64,000 nt of DNA from the NCBI GenBank assembly GCA_030737835.1, contig CM060849.1, positions 14,365,216 to 14,429,215 of the forward strand, written 5' to 3'. Positions within the stretch are counted from its first letter, which is position 1. Each line of letters begins with the position of its first letter. This document shows, piece by piece, positions 12,131 through 22,757 of this stretch. The notes under the pieces are model-generated. The model saw only the letters and a program-made list of their open reading frames with translations, ran no database searches and was not told where the DNA came from. A program made the translations under genes and the position numbers. The DNA comes from Acorus gramineus (taxonomy: Eukaryota > Streptophyta > Magnoliopsida > Acorales > Acoraceae).

Positions 12131-12852
12131 AACACTTTTTAAGTTAGCTCAATTTATCACATACTCTTGACTGTGGTTGTCCCAAGTCGTTTTATGATAT
12201 ATTTTTAGAAATAAATTTTAAGTATATTTTTTCAACCGCATGTTTTTTTAACCACTAAATTTTCCCCCTTGTTGAAACAGGAATAAAATTTATTCTTGGA
12301 TATACATTTATCCAAACATAAGTTAGTATAAATAAGGATAAAATTATTTTGTGTTTAGTTGTGTTTTAAATTATTCTTTTCGGTAAACGTAAGAATAAAT
12401 GTTTTTGTTGTTTAAATAAAATGTGAATAAAATATGGATAATGATTTATAAAAGATAAAAAAATAATAATAATTAATTTTACAAATGATTTATAAGAGGT
12501 GATGACAGTTGATTTGACAATGGACCCACATATTCTTTGAATAGAATAACATAGGATAACTGTAATTCCAGGGGTTGATTGAAATCCATATACCATTTTA
12601 TACCAGTTTATTCTTGCATATTTTATCAAGAGTTATCCGGGGTTTTCAAACACACTTTTATCCCTCATCCGAGGTTATCCGAGAGCTTATTCGCAAAACA
12701 AAACAAACGGGGGCTTTAGGTTTATTGGACTTTTTCTGCGTATCAAAACAACCTCATGTTACCGGTCGTATTTTTCCTGTATCCTTTCATCCATCCATTG
12801 TACGCAGGTCAGTTAATAATATAGGAATGATTAAAAAGTTGAGATTTAACAG

Positions 12853-13412
12853 TAGGCTGCGGTTATTCATACCACCCGCCCACCTCCTTAAATTACCAAA
12901 AAAAAACCATTTCATATTATTTTTTACAAATGCATTACTCCCACCACCCTATCTTCAAGCAAGAGGACCCAGGTCTTCTTTTCCGCCGGAGAGGACCAAA
13001 TGTTGCAGATGCTGCGGTGGTGATGCAGAGTCGGTGGAGGGCCATAGGCGAGATGGGTTGACGACAGAGATGAGAGGGACATGGTAGGAGGTGCCGGTGG
13101 TGGAATCAATCAGACGGAGCCGCGGAAGAGACGAATCCATGGGAGGCGGAGAAGGAGGATGAGAAGGTGGAGAATTTGACGAAGAAGGGGGCGACTGTTT
13201 CAGAGGAGGAGATGGAGGTGGTGAAGCCAGGACGAGAGCAAATGGTGAAAAGAGAGATTTGTATAAGAAATACGGTGGGTAATGATTTTGGTATCTCAGT
13301 AAAGATATATTTATAGGGTGGTGGGATTGACAAAAAATTAAAGTGCAGGTGGTGACTTAAATAAGGTTGTGGATCAAATAAAAAGATTGGTAGGAATAAC
13401 CTCCAATCCTAC
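12853..13412. mobile_element. Mutator-like non-autonomous element with GC-rich cargo (Pack-MULE candidate)
   Basis: Ends are long imperfect inverted repeats of about 100 bp. The left end reads TAGGCTGCGGTTATTCATAC and the inverted right end GTAGGATTGGAGGTTATTCC; an inner match is TCCCACCACCCTAT. Flanks ATTTAACAG (12844-12852) and ACTTAACAG (13413-13421) match at 8 of 9 positions, the 9-bp duplication expected of MULEs. The middle (about 12960-13260) is GC-rich and purine-biased, unlike the AT-rich TIRs, as if a piece of gene had been captured. I do not recognise the source. Confidence 0.7.
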
Positions 13413-13444
13413 ACTTAACAGTACGCAGGATATATAAGTTATAA

Positions 13445-14077
13445 GAGCATCTCCAATCCTATACTTACAGATTTAATTAAATTTAAATTTGAGTAAAAAT
13501 CATCCAAAACCCTCTCCAACCATTTACCCATATCTATACCAAATCAAATTTTTATTCAAGTCTTTACCCAAATCAAGAAAGACTCAACTCTTTACCCAAA
13601 TTTCAACATCTTTTTTTTTTTTTCCTTTATCTTCACATTTTCTTCCAATATAACATTTTTTTCCTTTCAATTCCGCCTTTAGTTTAATTATATTAGATGT
13701 TTTTTCACCTCTTAAAATTTTCATCATCTCTTGAAATGCAAAAAAAAAAAACTATTATTTCTTAAGTTTTTATCTTTGTTTATTAACTTCTTATTTTTAC
13801 TTCAATAAAAAAAAATATTACTTTACCGTTTTTAAAAAATATTGGATGATAATAGTTTTTAAATTTAAATATTTTGAAGGAAAAAAAAATTGAGTAATAA
13901 TTTGAGGAAATGACTTTTGAAAATGTTTATAAGAAATAATTATAAGAAGATATGAAATTTTTAAAAGATTTGAGTAAAACACAAGTGCTGGTTAGAGACA
14001 CATCATATCAAATCAAGCTTTTACTCAAATTTTAAGTAAAATTTGAGTATAAGTTTAAGTAAGAGCTGGAGATGGCC
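13445..14077. mobile_element. Tourist-like (PIF/Harbinger) MITE, GAGCATCTCC family, copy 1
   Basis: Left end GAGCATCTCCA; right end, inverted, GGCCATCTCCA. Inner parts of the ends are also inverted (ACTCAAATTT and AAATTTGAGT words). Flanked by TAA at 13442-13444 and 14078-14080, the 3-bp duplication typical of PIF/Harbinger. 633 bp, AT-rich, no coding capacity. Confidence 0.85.
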
Positions 14078-15624
14078 TAACAAATGTACAGGGGACATAT
14101 AATATGATCTAATAATGCACACAGAGTGCATACAATGGATATATAACAGATTAACCAACAGAAAAATGATAAACGTACCTAAAAATTATCACTGTTGACT
14201 TTTAATGGTGCTGTGATATGCTGAAAAATGTAGGGATCTAAAAAAAATAAGGGGTTGAAAAATACATCAAATTGATTTTTCATTTTTTATTCACTAACTG
14301 GAACAATCATAAACAAGGCTAATAATGAAAGAACATAGGTGGCAACATATATCTTCAATGTACATATACCCAAAAATGTGGGTACAGAACATTGATAGCT
14401 ATTTTATTTTTGGTTATTATCTCACAAACTAGAGACATGCACAAAACTTTATTTATATTAGCATACAACCTCTGATTTTCATCATGCTATGTTTTTGTGA
14501 TTCTACACGTATAGCTACGGTTTCCCAACGCCAAAACAATGTTCTAACTCATTCAGACTAATGAAAAATTCCATATAATTAAGAAAGGAAAAAAAAATAC
14601 AATTTCAGATGCATCCATGCATTCTTATCATAAATCATCATATAACTATAGACATATCTAACAACAAAATATAAAGCAATATATCACACAAACACACACA
14701 CATGTATGCATGTATGCTATTAGTGAGTCCAGCAACAAGACTAGCATGTGCCCAAGTACATTCTAGGAAAATGTTACTCTTGTCATTTTTTTTCTGGCAG
14801 ATAATGAAGATGCAAAATGCTCAAAGAAATTATGAAGAAAAAAACTGAGCAGAGGAAGACAATTCGAGGTTTACTTGGTTTATGAAGACCAGATGTCTTG
14901 AAACAAGGACATTTGACTAATCTGGTAGAAAGAAAAAACTAATGAAAAAGAAGAAAACGTTGTGGCATATTGCTTTCTTTCCAAAATACAAGCCAAACAA
15001 GTATGGAAGGTACAATCCCTGTTGGGTTGCATTTTTGCAAACTTTACTGCTACTTCCTAACGGATTATTAATATACCTCCATGAACTGCAGGCCTTAACA
15101 TGTCAGAAGAAAACAAGATTAGCAAAATCCTAAAACTGGAATAAAAAAAGAAGAAGACACTGGTAGATTTGTTTCTTGCTTTATCTTCTCTATTTTGATT
15201 TCTTTTTTTCACTAGTGCCACACACACACTCATTGAAGAATATGTGTATAGATTCATGTCCCTTGCACCAATAGGCTGTCAATTCATAGGTAATCAATTT
15301 CACTCTTTTGAACAAATGTAGTGTATATCAGTCATGTCATGTGCCACTTTGAAATCATATGCATATGTATGTAAGCAATTCAAGGATCATATATCTTCCA
15401 AGCAGTTCAATGAATAATGAATCAGAGGAGAAAAGATTTGATTGTACTGGCCACAAGAGATGAGATTGTGATCCTGGTTATATTCTAATGACATGTCGAC
15501 AAAAGAGACTGAATGTGGAGAATCAGTGCACAATTCTATTTGTATTTTTCAAAATTATATTTATGCTAGATGAATGATGAACAATGTTTAGATTGATAGA
15601 TGCGTCAACACGTAAAACGCATAT

Positions 15625-15816
15625 GGCTGCGTTTAGATGTGTAATTTAAACACTGAGATTTTTAAGAATCTTGCATTTCAAACTCCAGAGTTTTTGGCCT
15701 AAAAAAGGAAGATGGTAGTTTGAAAATCTAAACGCGGGAAATATGTTTGGATCTGTGTTTGAAAATTTTTTATTTTTCAAATGCAGAATTTACTCAAACA
15801 CATATCCAAACGGACC
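15625..15816. mobile_element. Small MITE with GGCTGCGTTTAGATGTG end
   Basis: Left end GGCTGCGTTTAGATGTG and inverted right end GGTCCGTTTGGATATGTG form imperfect TIRs around about 190 bp. No target duplication recognisable. The end resembles that of the element at 47.8 kb. Confidence 0.6.
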
Positions 15817-15997
15817 AGAGATAACTACGTATCGGTTAGTGTCTTAACGAAAAGCAGCCTTACATTCCAAACAAGCAAGCCTCATCATTTTATTAATAAT
15901 TTAGAACAATCAACTAGCAAAAAAAAACAGCACTAACTAAAGCAAGCTCTGTTGGGAATATCGACAAACAGTTGAACGGCATATAAATGCCATCGCT

Positions 15998-16320
15998 TCA
16001 GCAGACCTGTTTGAGTTTATCAGCCGCTGCTTCGTTCACAGAGTACTGTGTGACGTGATTTAAAAAAAAACAGATCAGCGGCGTTGTTAAGATCGAGAAG
16101 GAGAGATGCAGAGGGAATAGATGATGACCTTGTTGAGGACCCAAGTGGAGTGAACGTAGGCCCTGTGGTAGAGCTCATCGAGATGGGAGGGGTCTTCGTC
16201 GACGTCTCTGTAGTTGACGAAGTTTTCCCTTGCGTACTTGGCGTAGTATGGCCTGGCGTCCGCGGGGAGCAGCCTCACCAGCCTCAGGACCTCCCCGTAC
16301 ACCTTCAAAGCCCTCTTCAT
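15998..16320 (-). CDS. LYR motif-containing protein (At3g19508/LYRM9-like)
   Basis: Small LYR-family protein; such proteins usually act in mitochondria as adaptors for complex assembly or Fe-S delivery through acyl carrier protein. Two exons on the minus strand: 16320-16129 and 16045-15998, phase 0, 79 residues. The protein begins MKRALKVYGEVLRLVRLLP; the LYR-type triad is seen in the L/V-R pattern of LRLVRLLP, followed by RPYYAKYARENFVNYRDVD and ending YSVNEAAADKLKQVC. The length and the YYAKYARENFVNYR core match the plant family. Exon 1 without splicing would read into unrelated residues after VLNK, so the spliced model is preferred. An in-frame TGA two codons upstream of the ATG supports this start. 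No presequence is visible, as usual for the family. Specific partner unknown. Confidence 0.88.
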
Positions 16321-16505
16321 CTGTCAGACTCACACGACCACGCCAGGGGAGGCTTAAGAGGGTCAATCAACGGACTTTGCTTTGGATGTCTCGGACTGTG
16401 TTCCTTGGCAACCCGTGGAATGGGCCTATATGGACCTTTGTATCCGTTTGCACGTCCTCTTTGTTCGAAATCTAAAATCTATTTAAATTAAACTTTATTA
16501 CGCTA

Positions 16506-16736
16506 CGGGTTTGTTTAGAAAAACTAATGAAAAATACGGTTACGAATAAAATGACTTAAATAGACTTGATTTCTCAAAAGCTGATTTTTTTTATTTTTTA
16601 AAAATTAACATTTTTCATCAAAAGTTGAAAGTAACTTTTTAATTAAGCGAGTTTTTAAAATATGTTTGACAATACTTTTTAGTTTTCTGCTTAATTAAAA
16701 GCGGAATCATTTTAATTAAATGATACCTAATGAGCC
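16506..16736. mobile_element. Possible hAT-type MITE
   Basis: Left end GGGTTTGTTTAG and inverted right end GGGCTCATTAGG are similar, enclosing about 230 AT-rich bases. No target duplication seen, so only tentative. Confidence 0.4.
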
Positions 16737-17461
16737 CAAAGTATTTTTTACTATCTTATATATCTCATTAGCTTTCTTTATTCACTATACTAAGATATAT
16801 ATTTCGTTGATTTTTTTTTAATATTTTTTATAAAGATATCATTCAATTTGTTAAAGTATATATTTTCATTCTTTTTATGATAAGATAATACACTTAGTTG
16901 ACATATCATATGTCGTGTTTACCGTGGATTGTCATGCGGTGTCGTACACACGAACATGTTGTGCTAAAATGGTTCAATGTGTTGTAGAGCTAGCATGACA
17001 TGATCCATATCCCCTTGATGTATTATGTAGTGGCGTATCAATAACGTAATATGTCGTGCCATGTCAACTTTTGAACGTGCCATTCCTCCACTGTGTCGTG
17101 TTGACTTGAACCGTTTTATATCTTTAATGGTGATATCTAAGTCTCATGCGAGCAGTACGGGTTCAGGATATAGCCATGTAATGGCCCATTTCACAAGGTC
17201 CTTTAACCTTACGCAGTATGAAAAAAAAAGAAAAATATTAGATTCAATCGCATTGCTTGCCCTCAAATAAAGTATGTATCTTTTTTTCTTTTTTTTTTTA
17301 AATGGCATACATATTTTTGTAGAAAATGAATGTATATTCCAACTTAATTATAGAATATGTAAAAGAAAAATTTACAATGAAACTTGTACCTCATTGTAAA
17401 ACAATGGACTATTAAGATATACAAAATTGTAAAATAGATTGAATATAGTAACGCTAATGAA

Positions 17462-17521
17462 ATATGGGAATTGCAAATCCCCTGTGCCATGATATGGGAA
17501 TTGCAAATCCCCTGTGCCATG
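17462..17521. repeat. Perfect 2 x 30-bp tandem repeat with internal palindrome
   Basis: Two identical 30-base units, each starting ATATGGGAATTGCAAATCCC and ending CTGTGCCATG. The core GGGAATTGCAAATCCC is almost its own reverse complement. Confidence 0.95.
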
Positions 17522-18385
17522 ACCCAGCCTGGGGGCATGCCATTACATAGGACTCCCATCAGGGCTTGCGTTATGCATGTGCACATCAACTGTATCCAAT
17601 TATCCATTCCAAAGATAAATATATTGCTTGCATGGATTACAAATGGTCAACCAGATTAACTATTATTTATTCTTTGGTTCAAAAATCAAAGTGTACGGTG
17701 AAAAGTTATTTATTTACCAGCAGTTTGATGCTCAAAATCATTTTTCTTCTATTGAAATACCTTTGATTAGAAATGAATGATTTCACAAACAAATATGATA
17801 AACAACAGTGATAAAAACAAGTGACATGCATTCATTTCATGAATCTATATAAAAATGATGCGTTAAATAGGTCCTACTGATTGCGTCATATCATTCCATG
17901 ATTTTTTTTTTTATAATCCATTTAATTGAATTAAGGTTGCATAAATCGCATCTCTCTTTTATTTATTTATTTATTTTTGTGGAAGCAAATTGCATGTCTC
18001 ATTGTTAAAGACATAAGTATCTAAATCTCCGGTGAATCAAAATTGTCCATACTCATTGAATGGGTCCTCAAGATTTTGTATGTTAGTAAACCACTCTCCA
18101 AGTCGCGACGACGTTTCCTCTCTTCTATGGTCGAACGTGGAGAAACAAACAACAACCAGATAGCTACACTGCCCTCCCTAACTACCTCTCAAAATCAAAA
18201 TTAACCCCCCAATTTTTTTTTTTTCTCAAATCTCAATCACAAATTAAACCCAAACAAAACCCACCACAGACGAGGCCCACTCACATCCACCAATTCCATT
18301 CTCCAATCTGTCTCCCCACCCATCACTCATTCCTTCTATATACATACCAAACTCTCCAATCAGTCTCGCTAACTCCCCAACAGAA

Positions 18386-20213
18386 ATGGATATCTGGTCA
18401 TGGATAACCAATCTCCCCATCTCCGACGAGTGCGACTCACCGTTCGTGTTCGAGCTCGCGAGCTCCAAAGATGACAAACACAACCACAAAGCCATTCTCT
18501 TGAAAGCCGAACGAACCGCCGGGTCCAACCCAGAAGCCTTGGTGACCTTCTCAGTATGCCTTGAAGGGTTCCACAACCAAAACCAGACTCTCTGGGTCTC
18601 CAGCCCCTGCTCTCACCCCTTCAAACCACTCCTCCTCCAGCTCATCGGAGAGACCCTGACCCGGGCTCCCTCGCCCGACCTCGGCCCGCTCAAACTCGAC
18701 GTGGACTCGCTGGAGAGCACGCGCGGCTTCTCCGGGTTCTTCGACCTGGTCCTCCTCTCCCACCTCTTCTGGCTCTGCGCGTGCGACGCGCCATCCGAGG
18801 TGGGCTCCCTCTTCTTCCAGGCGTTGTCCGCGAATCTCGAGGCGACGACGGCGCACTGCGGGGCGGCGATGAGGGATTTTCTTGTGTCGGCGGGCGCGGA
18901 CGTCGAGGCGGGGTTCATGCGCGCGGTCGGGTACATGCTCGCAAAGTGGTGCATGCTGAGGGACCTGCAAAATTGTCCTCGGCCTGATCAGTTGGGCTTC
19001 GCTTACGCAGCTGAAACACACGGTCTCTTGGCCCTCAGAGGGTATGCCCCGGTCACGGCGATGCCCCGTGTAGACCAAAGGCCGGCCCGTGCAGCAAATC
19101 TAGAGGTAAGTCGGTTAATTATCTAAAAAAGTATATGATATATATTATAAAATTATATATGTTTATATTATATATTAATTTTAATAGTTATTTTGTATAA
19201 TTAATTATAATATTAATTATATATAAAATTTGAAAAAAATAATAAATTTTAAAATCTCAATTTTTATTTTATATTTTTAATATATCATTTAATTATTAAA
19301 ATTAATGTTTATATTCAAACATATCAAGTATTTCAAACATGTTTGTATTCGAATAAATTCAAATTCAAAAATTAATATTTATATCTGAAATAAATATAAT
19401 AGGATATGATATGGATTAACGAATCAGATCCATTCACAGACTTATCTAAAGGCAAGCGAGTCCTTGTTGAGGTACGCGCTCGCGCACCAACAGCTTGAAG
19501 CAGTCATCCAGCTGGAGTACTCTATCACCGCGCATGAGAGATTCATCAAGGTCAGCGTGCGCGTCGACAACCTCCGATTCCATGTGGTGCGGCTTGGGTA
19601 CGGAAAAGGTGGTGGCGGCGCCGAAACCGAGGAGCGGCACTTCCCATCGAGGGTGCGGGTCCGGGTCGGTCCTGAACCGGGGTCGGGCTACGCGACCGGG
19701 CTGAGCCTGGGCCGGTCCACTGCGAACCCGGTCCACGAGGTGGAGACCCGGCATTCCCTGAAGGGGGTGTTGGGGAACGCGAAAACGAATCCCGGGAGGA
19801 TGAAAGCGGCATCGCGGAGCGTGTCGCGCGCGAGGAGGGCGTGTTGGAGTTGGGAGCAGGAGGCGGAGGGGAACACGGCGGTGTTCGAGGGGGTGATGCA
19901 GGACAGGATAAGCGGGGAGGAGGTGGCCACGTGGCGGGAGGGGGGTGGACGGGTGGACATGAGGGGGAGGTGCAGCGGACCGGGGAGGGCGTTGAGCAAG
20001 TCCGGGGGGTTGGTTGTGGCGGGGGACGAGTTGGGGGAGTGGGTGAGCTGGAGAGTGGGGAGGGAGATGGAAGGGAAGGTGGTGAGGTGGAGGGTCGGTG
20101 GGAACGTTTGGGTCAGTTACTTCCCTAACCATGTCAGGAGCTCGTATTCCGAGACGAGGTGCGTCGATTGGTGCGAGACGGTCGATCTGCCGTTGGTCTG
20201 CGCGGAACGGTGA
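18386..20213 (+). CDS. Conserved plant-specific protein of unknown function (493 aa)
   Basis: Two exons, 18386-19105 and 19452-20213, phase 0, joined as NLE-ASESLLRYALAHQQ. I recognise the protein as a plant-wide family without an assigned role: it starts MDIWSWITNLP, has an ERTAGSNPEALVTFSVCLEG block, LFWLCACDAPSEVGSLFFQ, a long RYALAHQQLEAVIQLEY segment, VRVDNLRFHV, RHFPSRVRVRVGPE, GLSLGRSTANP and an end VSYFPNHVRSSYSETRCVDW. No catalytic motif, clear membrane span or signal peptide is visible. The charge-rich middle (KTNPGRMKAASRSVSRARR) might be a flexible or nuclear-targeting stretch; that is inference. Exons are about 60-65% GC while the intron is extremely AT-rich. Length and motif order look complete. 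Confidence 0.88.
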
Positions 20214-22526
20214 ATGGGGGGGTGTCTCGTGAGTGTCGTGGGTTGTAATCGAGAATGGCTAGAAGCATAGTTTTATTGCAAGGTACATGGATAGCATATG
20301 AGCATATGCTTGGATGGTAAATATCACTGATGTTGCATCTTACCGAATATGTATAACTGATGTTGTAATACCGTAGATTTTAGGGATAAGTGAAGTGTAA
20401 GATCATGTAAATACTATGGAAAATATTACATAAAGTACTGTTGGAATCTCAATATGCTTTGAATTTTTTTTTGTGTACAGTAGTCGGGAAAAAATAATAT
20501 ATATCAATATGCCGTTGAAAAATATCATATTTAATTGATATAGAGTAACATAAATAATCATGCAATCACACAACAAAAAGAGAGATTTATTTGATATGAC
20601 AGATTGCATATGTCTATAGAGAGGGAAGAGATAATTTTTCTCAATTACAGACATTGTGTGATAGGTTATATATATATATATATATATATATAACATTAGG
20701 GATGTTTCTCAGTGATATAAAAAAATTTGAATCGAAAAATCAGTGTGTATATATATATATATATATCCCGGCCAATAAATTGCTCCAATACCCCCCACAT
20801 GCACATAATATTAAATTACATGAATGTCATTACACATCTTATTTGTAGCCTTTAACGGTTAAACTTTAACTACAATATCCACCCTTCCACACCTTCTCAG
20901 CCTACTTACAAAAGTGGATAAATTAATACAAAAAGGTACTCGCCTGCGAATAATTAAGGTGGAGTGCACTCAAGTCTAAGGTCCAGCCCGCCATGCTCGA
21001 CGGGTGCAATGTAGTCGACTAACAGATTTTTTGACTGACGATAACATTCATCGTATACTTTCTCCATATATACATGATCTCCTTAGAGACTTGACACAGT
21101 TTTTGCAGGAGTCCCAGGTTTATATTGTATAATTTTGATACAGATGTGAACTTCTCTTGTTCACCTTCAACCATCCGATCTAAAAAAACAAGCTGAAACA
21201 ATCTCTCTCTAAAATTTATTTGTTTTTCTTGACTTGTCAAATTTCATTCGTCTCCAAAAACCAATTTTACTAAAATAAACCATTTAACGCACATCTTTTA
21301 TTGTCCACGTGTAATACATGCATTGTTCACTCTTATTCAATAGTTCTCTTCTATACCTGCATTGTTCACTTCAATTAAAAAGTTATTTGATGTTAGAACT
21401 AATATAGATTTTAGAACATTCTTAAATTCATTGAGGTATTCTTATCTTCTGATCCTTCTTTAATATGATACTTTAAATGAATCTTCCAACCTCTGGATCT
21501 CTTTTATTTTGATGTTTAATAAGAACACTCAGAAACATTCGATGAGATTAGGAATTAATCTCTTCCTCTAATCTGTTCTTCTTTTACAACTTGTCCATCA
21601 CAAATGATCAAACAATTATGATAAAGGGTTACGTCTCTCAAAAAGAAACCTCTTCATATTTTTATTTGTTTGGGCCACTTTTACATAAACTAACTTAACA
21701 TTTGATTCATGCATTATTCAGTTCAATTGATAAATATTTTAGTTTGGCTCATAAGTATTATTAAAACATTAAATTATATGAATTTATTTTCATTAGGAGA
21801 CCATCCCGGGCTGCTACTCACATTGTTCATTCATACTAATCATAAACCACGATAACAATAAACATTATTTTTATAAAAAAATACATAATGCCTAAATTAG
21901 GATGAGCAAACCTAGTTTTTATTAGCTCTACAAAACATATAATTAATTGGATATTGGTTTGGGTAACTTATTATCATATTAATTAATACACGCCGAAGCA
22001 AAACCAGGATCTCAGGCACCTTGTCTCTCTGCACGTGATACGCTTCCTTTACCTTTCCCTCAATTTTAAATGGTTCCAAAATCTAAGTGGTGGTGGGACA
22101 TTTTCAAAAGAATCAATGATACCTTGTTAACTGTCTCCTCGCCGGTGACATTGAAGCCAAAAAGAAACAATGTCACGCCTCAAAAGTTCTAACATAGTTA
22201 CATAGTTTAACATGCCCAGGGCCTGAACTTTCTATACAAGTTGAAATCTTGAATCACACGAAAAACAAAACACACAACGAAGGCCAATGGAGGCTCTGAA
22301 CACATCAAACACTGAAATTCGTGTTAAGAACCACTGCAGAACCTGAAAAACAGAGACACATTGGACAAAACCAAGGAACATATATTCAGGCACTAAAACA
22401 TAAGAAAGAGTCGAAACATGTTCGAGTTTCTTTCACTATAGAAACTAATTCACACACACACACACAAAAAAAGTACAAGAAGGTTTGAAAACGCGTTGAA
22501 GAGACTGTGAGAGATGGAGGAGGGCC
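20214..22526. other. Intergenic region, no gene seen
   Basis: AT-rich. Related words such as TGCATTGTTCACT recur at about 21318, 21358 and (diverged) 21711, suggesting a degenerate local repeat. Nothing coding. Confidence 0.5.
20665..20767. repeat. (TA)n microsatellites
   Basis: Two TA runs, about 20665-20692 and 20748-20767, separated by unique DNA. Confidence 0.9.
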
Positions 22527-22757
22527 TTAGCGGTTGTGAAGAGGGTCCGATGTGTTGGGGACCCTTCGTTTGCTGGACAAAAGTGCCTGTATTGGCAGAT
22601 AATTTAAGCCCTGCCTTTCACGGCTCGTCGACGCCTTGTTCTCCTCCTCTATAGAGACTGTCAACATGAAAAAGAAGAAGAAGAAGAAGAGGAGAAAGAA
22701 AAGCCAAGTCATCAGCAGCTTCAGCCATCCCATCCTTCGAAGCCTTTGGAACCTCAT
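22527..22757 (-). CDS. CLE (CLAVATA3/ESR-related) peptide precursor
   Basis: Secreted signalling-peptide precursor, 76 residues, single exon. Order: basic N-terminus MRFQRLRRMGWLK, hydrophobic signal segment (LLMTWLFFLL then seven F, then MLTVS), a variable charged spacer, and the C-terminal CLE box RRVPNTSDPLHN (residues 64-75) plus one final R. Conserved CLE positions R1, V3, P4, P9, H11 and N12 are present. Position 6 is T where nearly all CLE peptides have G, and positions 7-8 are SD as in CLE45 rather than PN or PD. The first ATG is at 22757; longer in-frame extension lacks an ATG. The poly-F tract is encoded by an AAG/CTT microsatellite (about 22668-22690), so length may vary between individuals. 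The receptor would be a CLV1/BAM-type LRR kinase by family knowledge. Confidence 0.85.
   Translation of the reverse strand: MRFQRLRRMGWLKLLMTWLFFLLFFFFFFFMLTVSIEEENKASTSRERQGLNYLPIQALLSSKRRVPNTSDPLHNR

Larger units (their letters stand above)
10618..15997. other. Transposon-rich intergenic region
   Basis: Between the P450 start and the LYR gene. Contains the long-TIR element, the Pack-MULE-like element and the Tourist-like MITE listed separately, plus AT-rich DNA at 11.3-12.8 and 14.1-15.6 kb in which I see no gene. A segment at 12003-12130 resembles one at 37205-37345. Confidence 0.6.
16321..18385. other. Intergenic region between LYR gene and the 18.4-kb gene
   Basis: AT-rich, with the tentative MITE and the 30-bp tandem repeat listed separately. 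The last 250 bases before the next ATG are C/T-rich, as in many plant core promoters and leaders. No other gene seen. Confidence 0.55.

Noticed and set aside
19446-20132. 228-residue proline-rich open frame on the minus strand
   Set aside because: Antisense of exon 2 of the 18.4-kb gene; pure GC-rich shadow.
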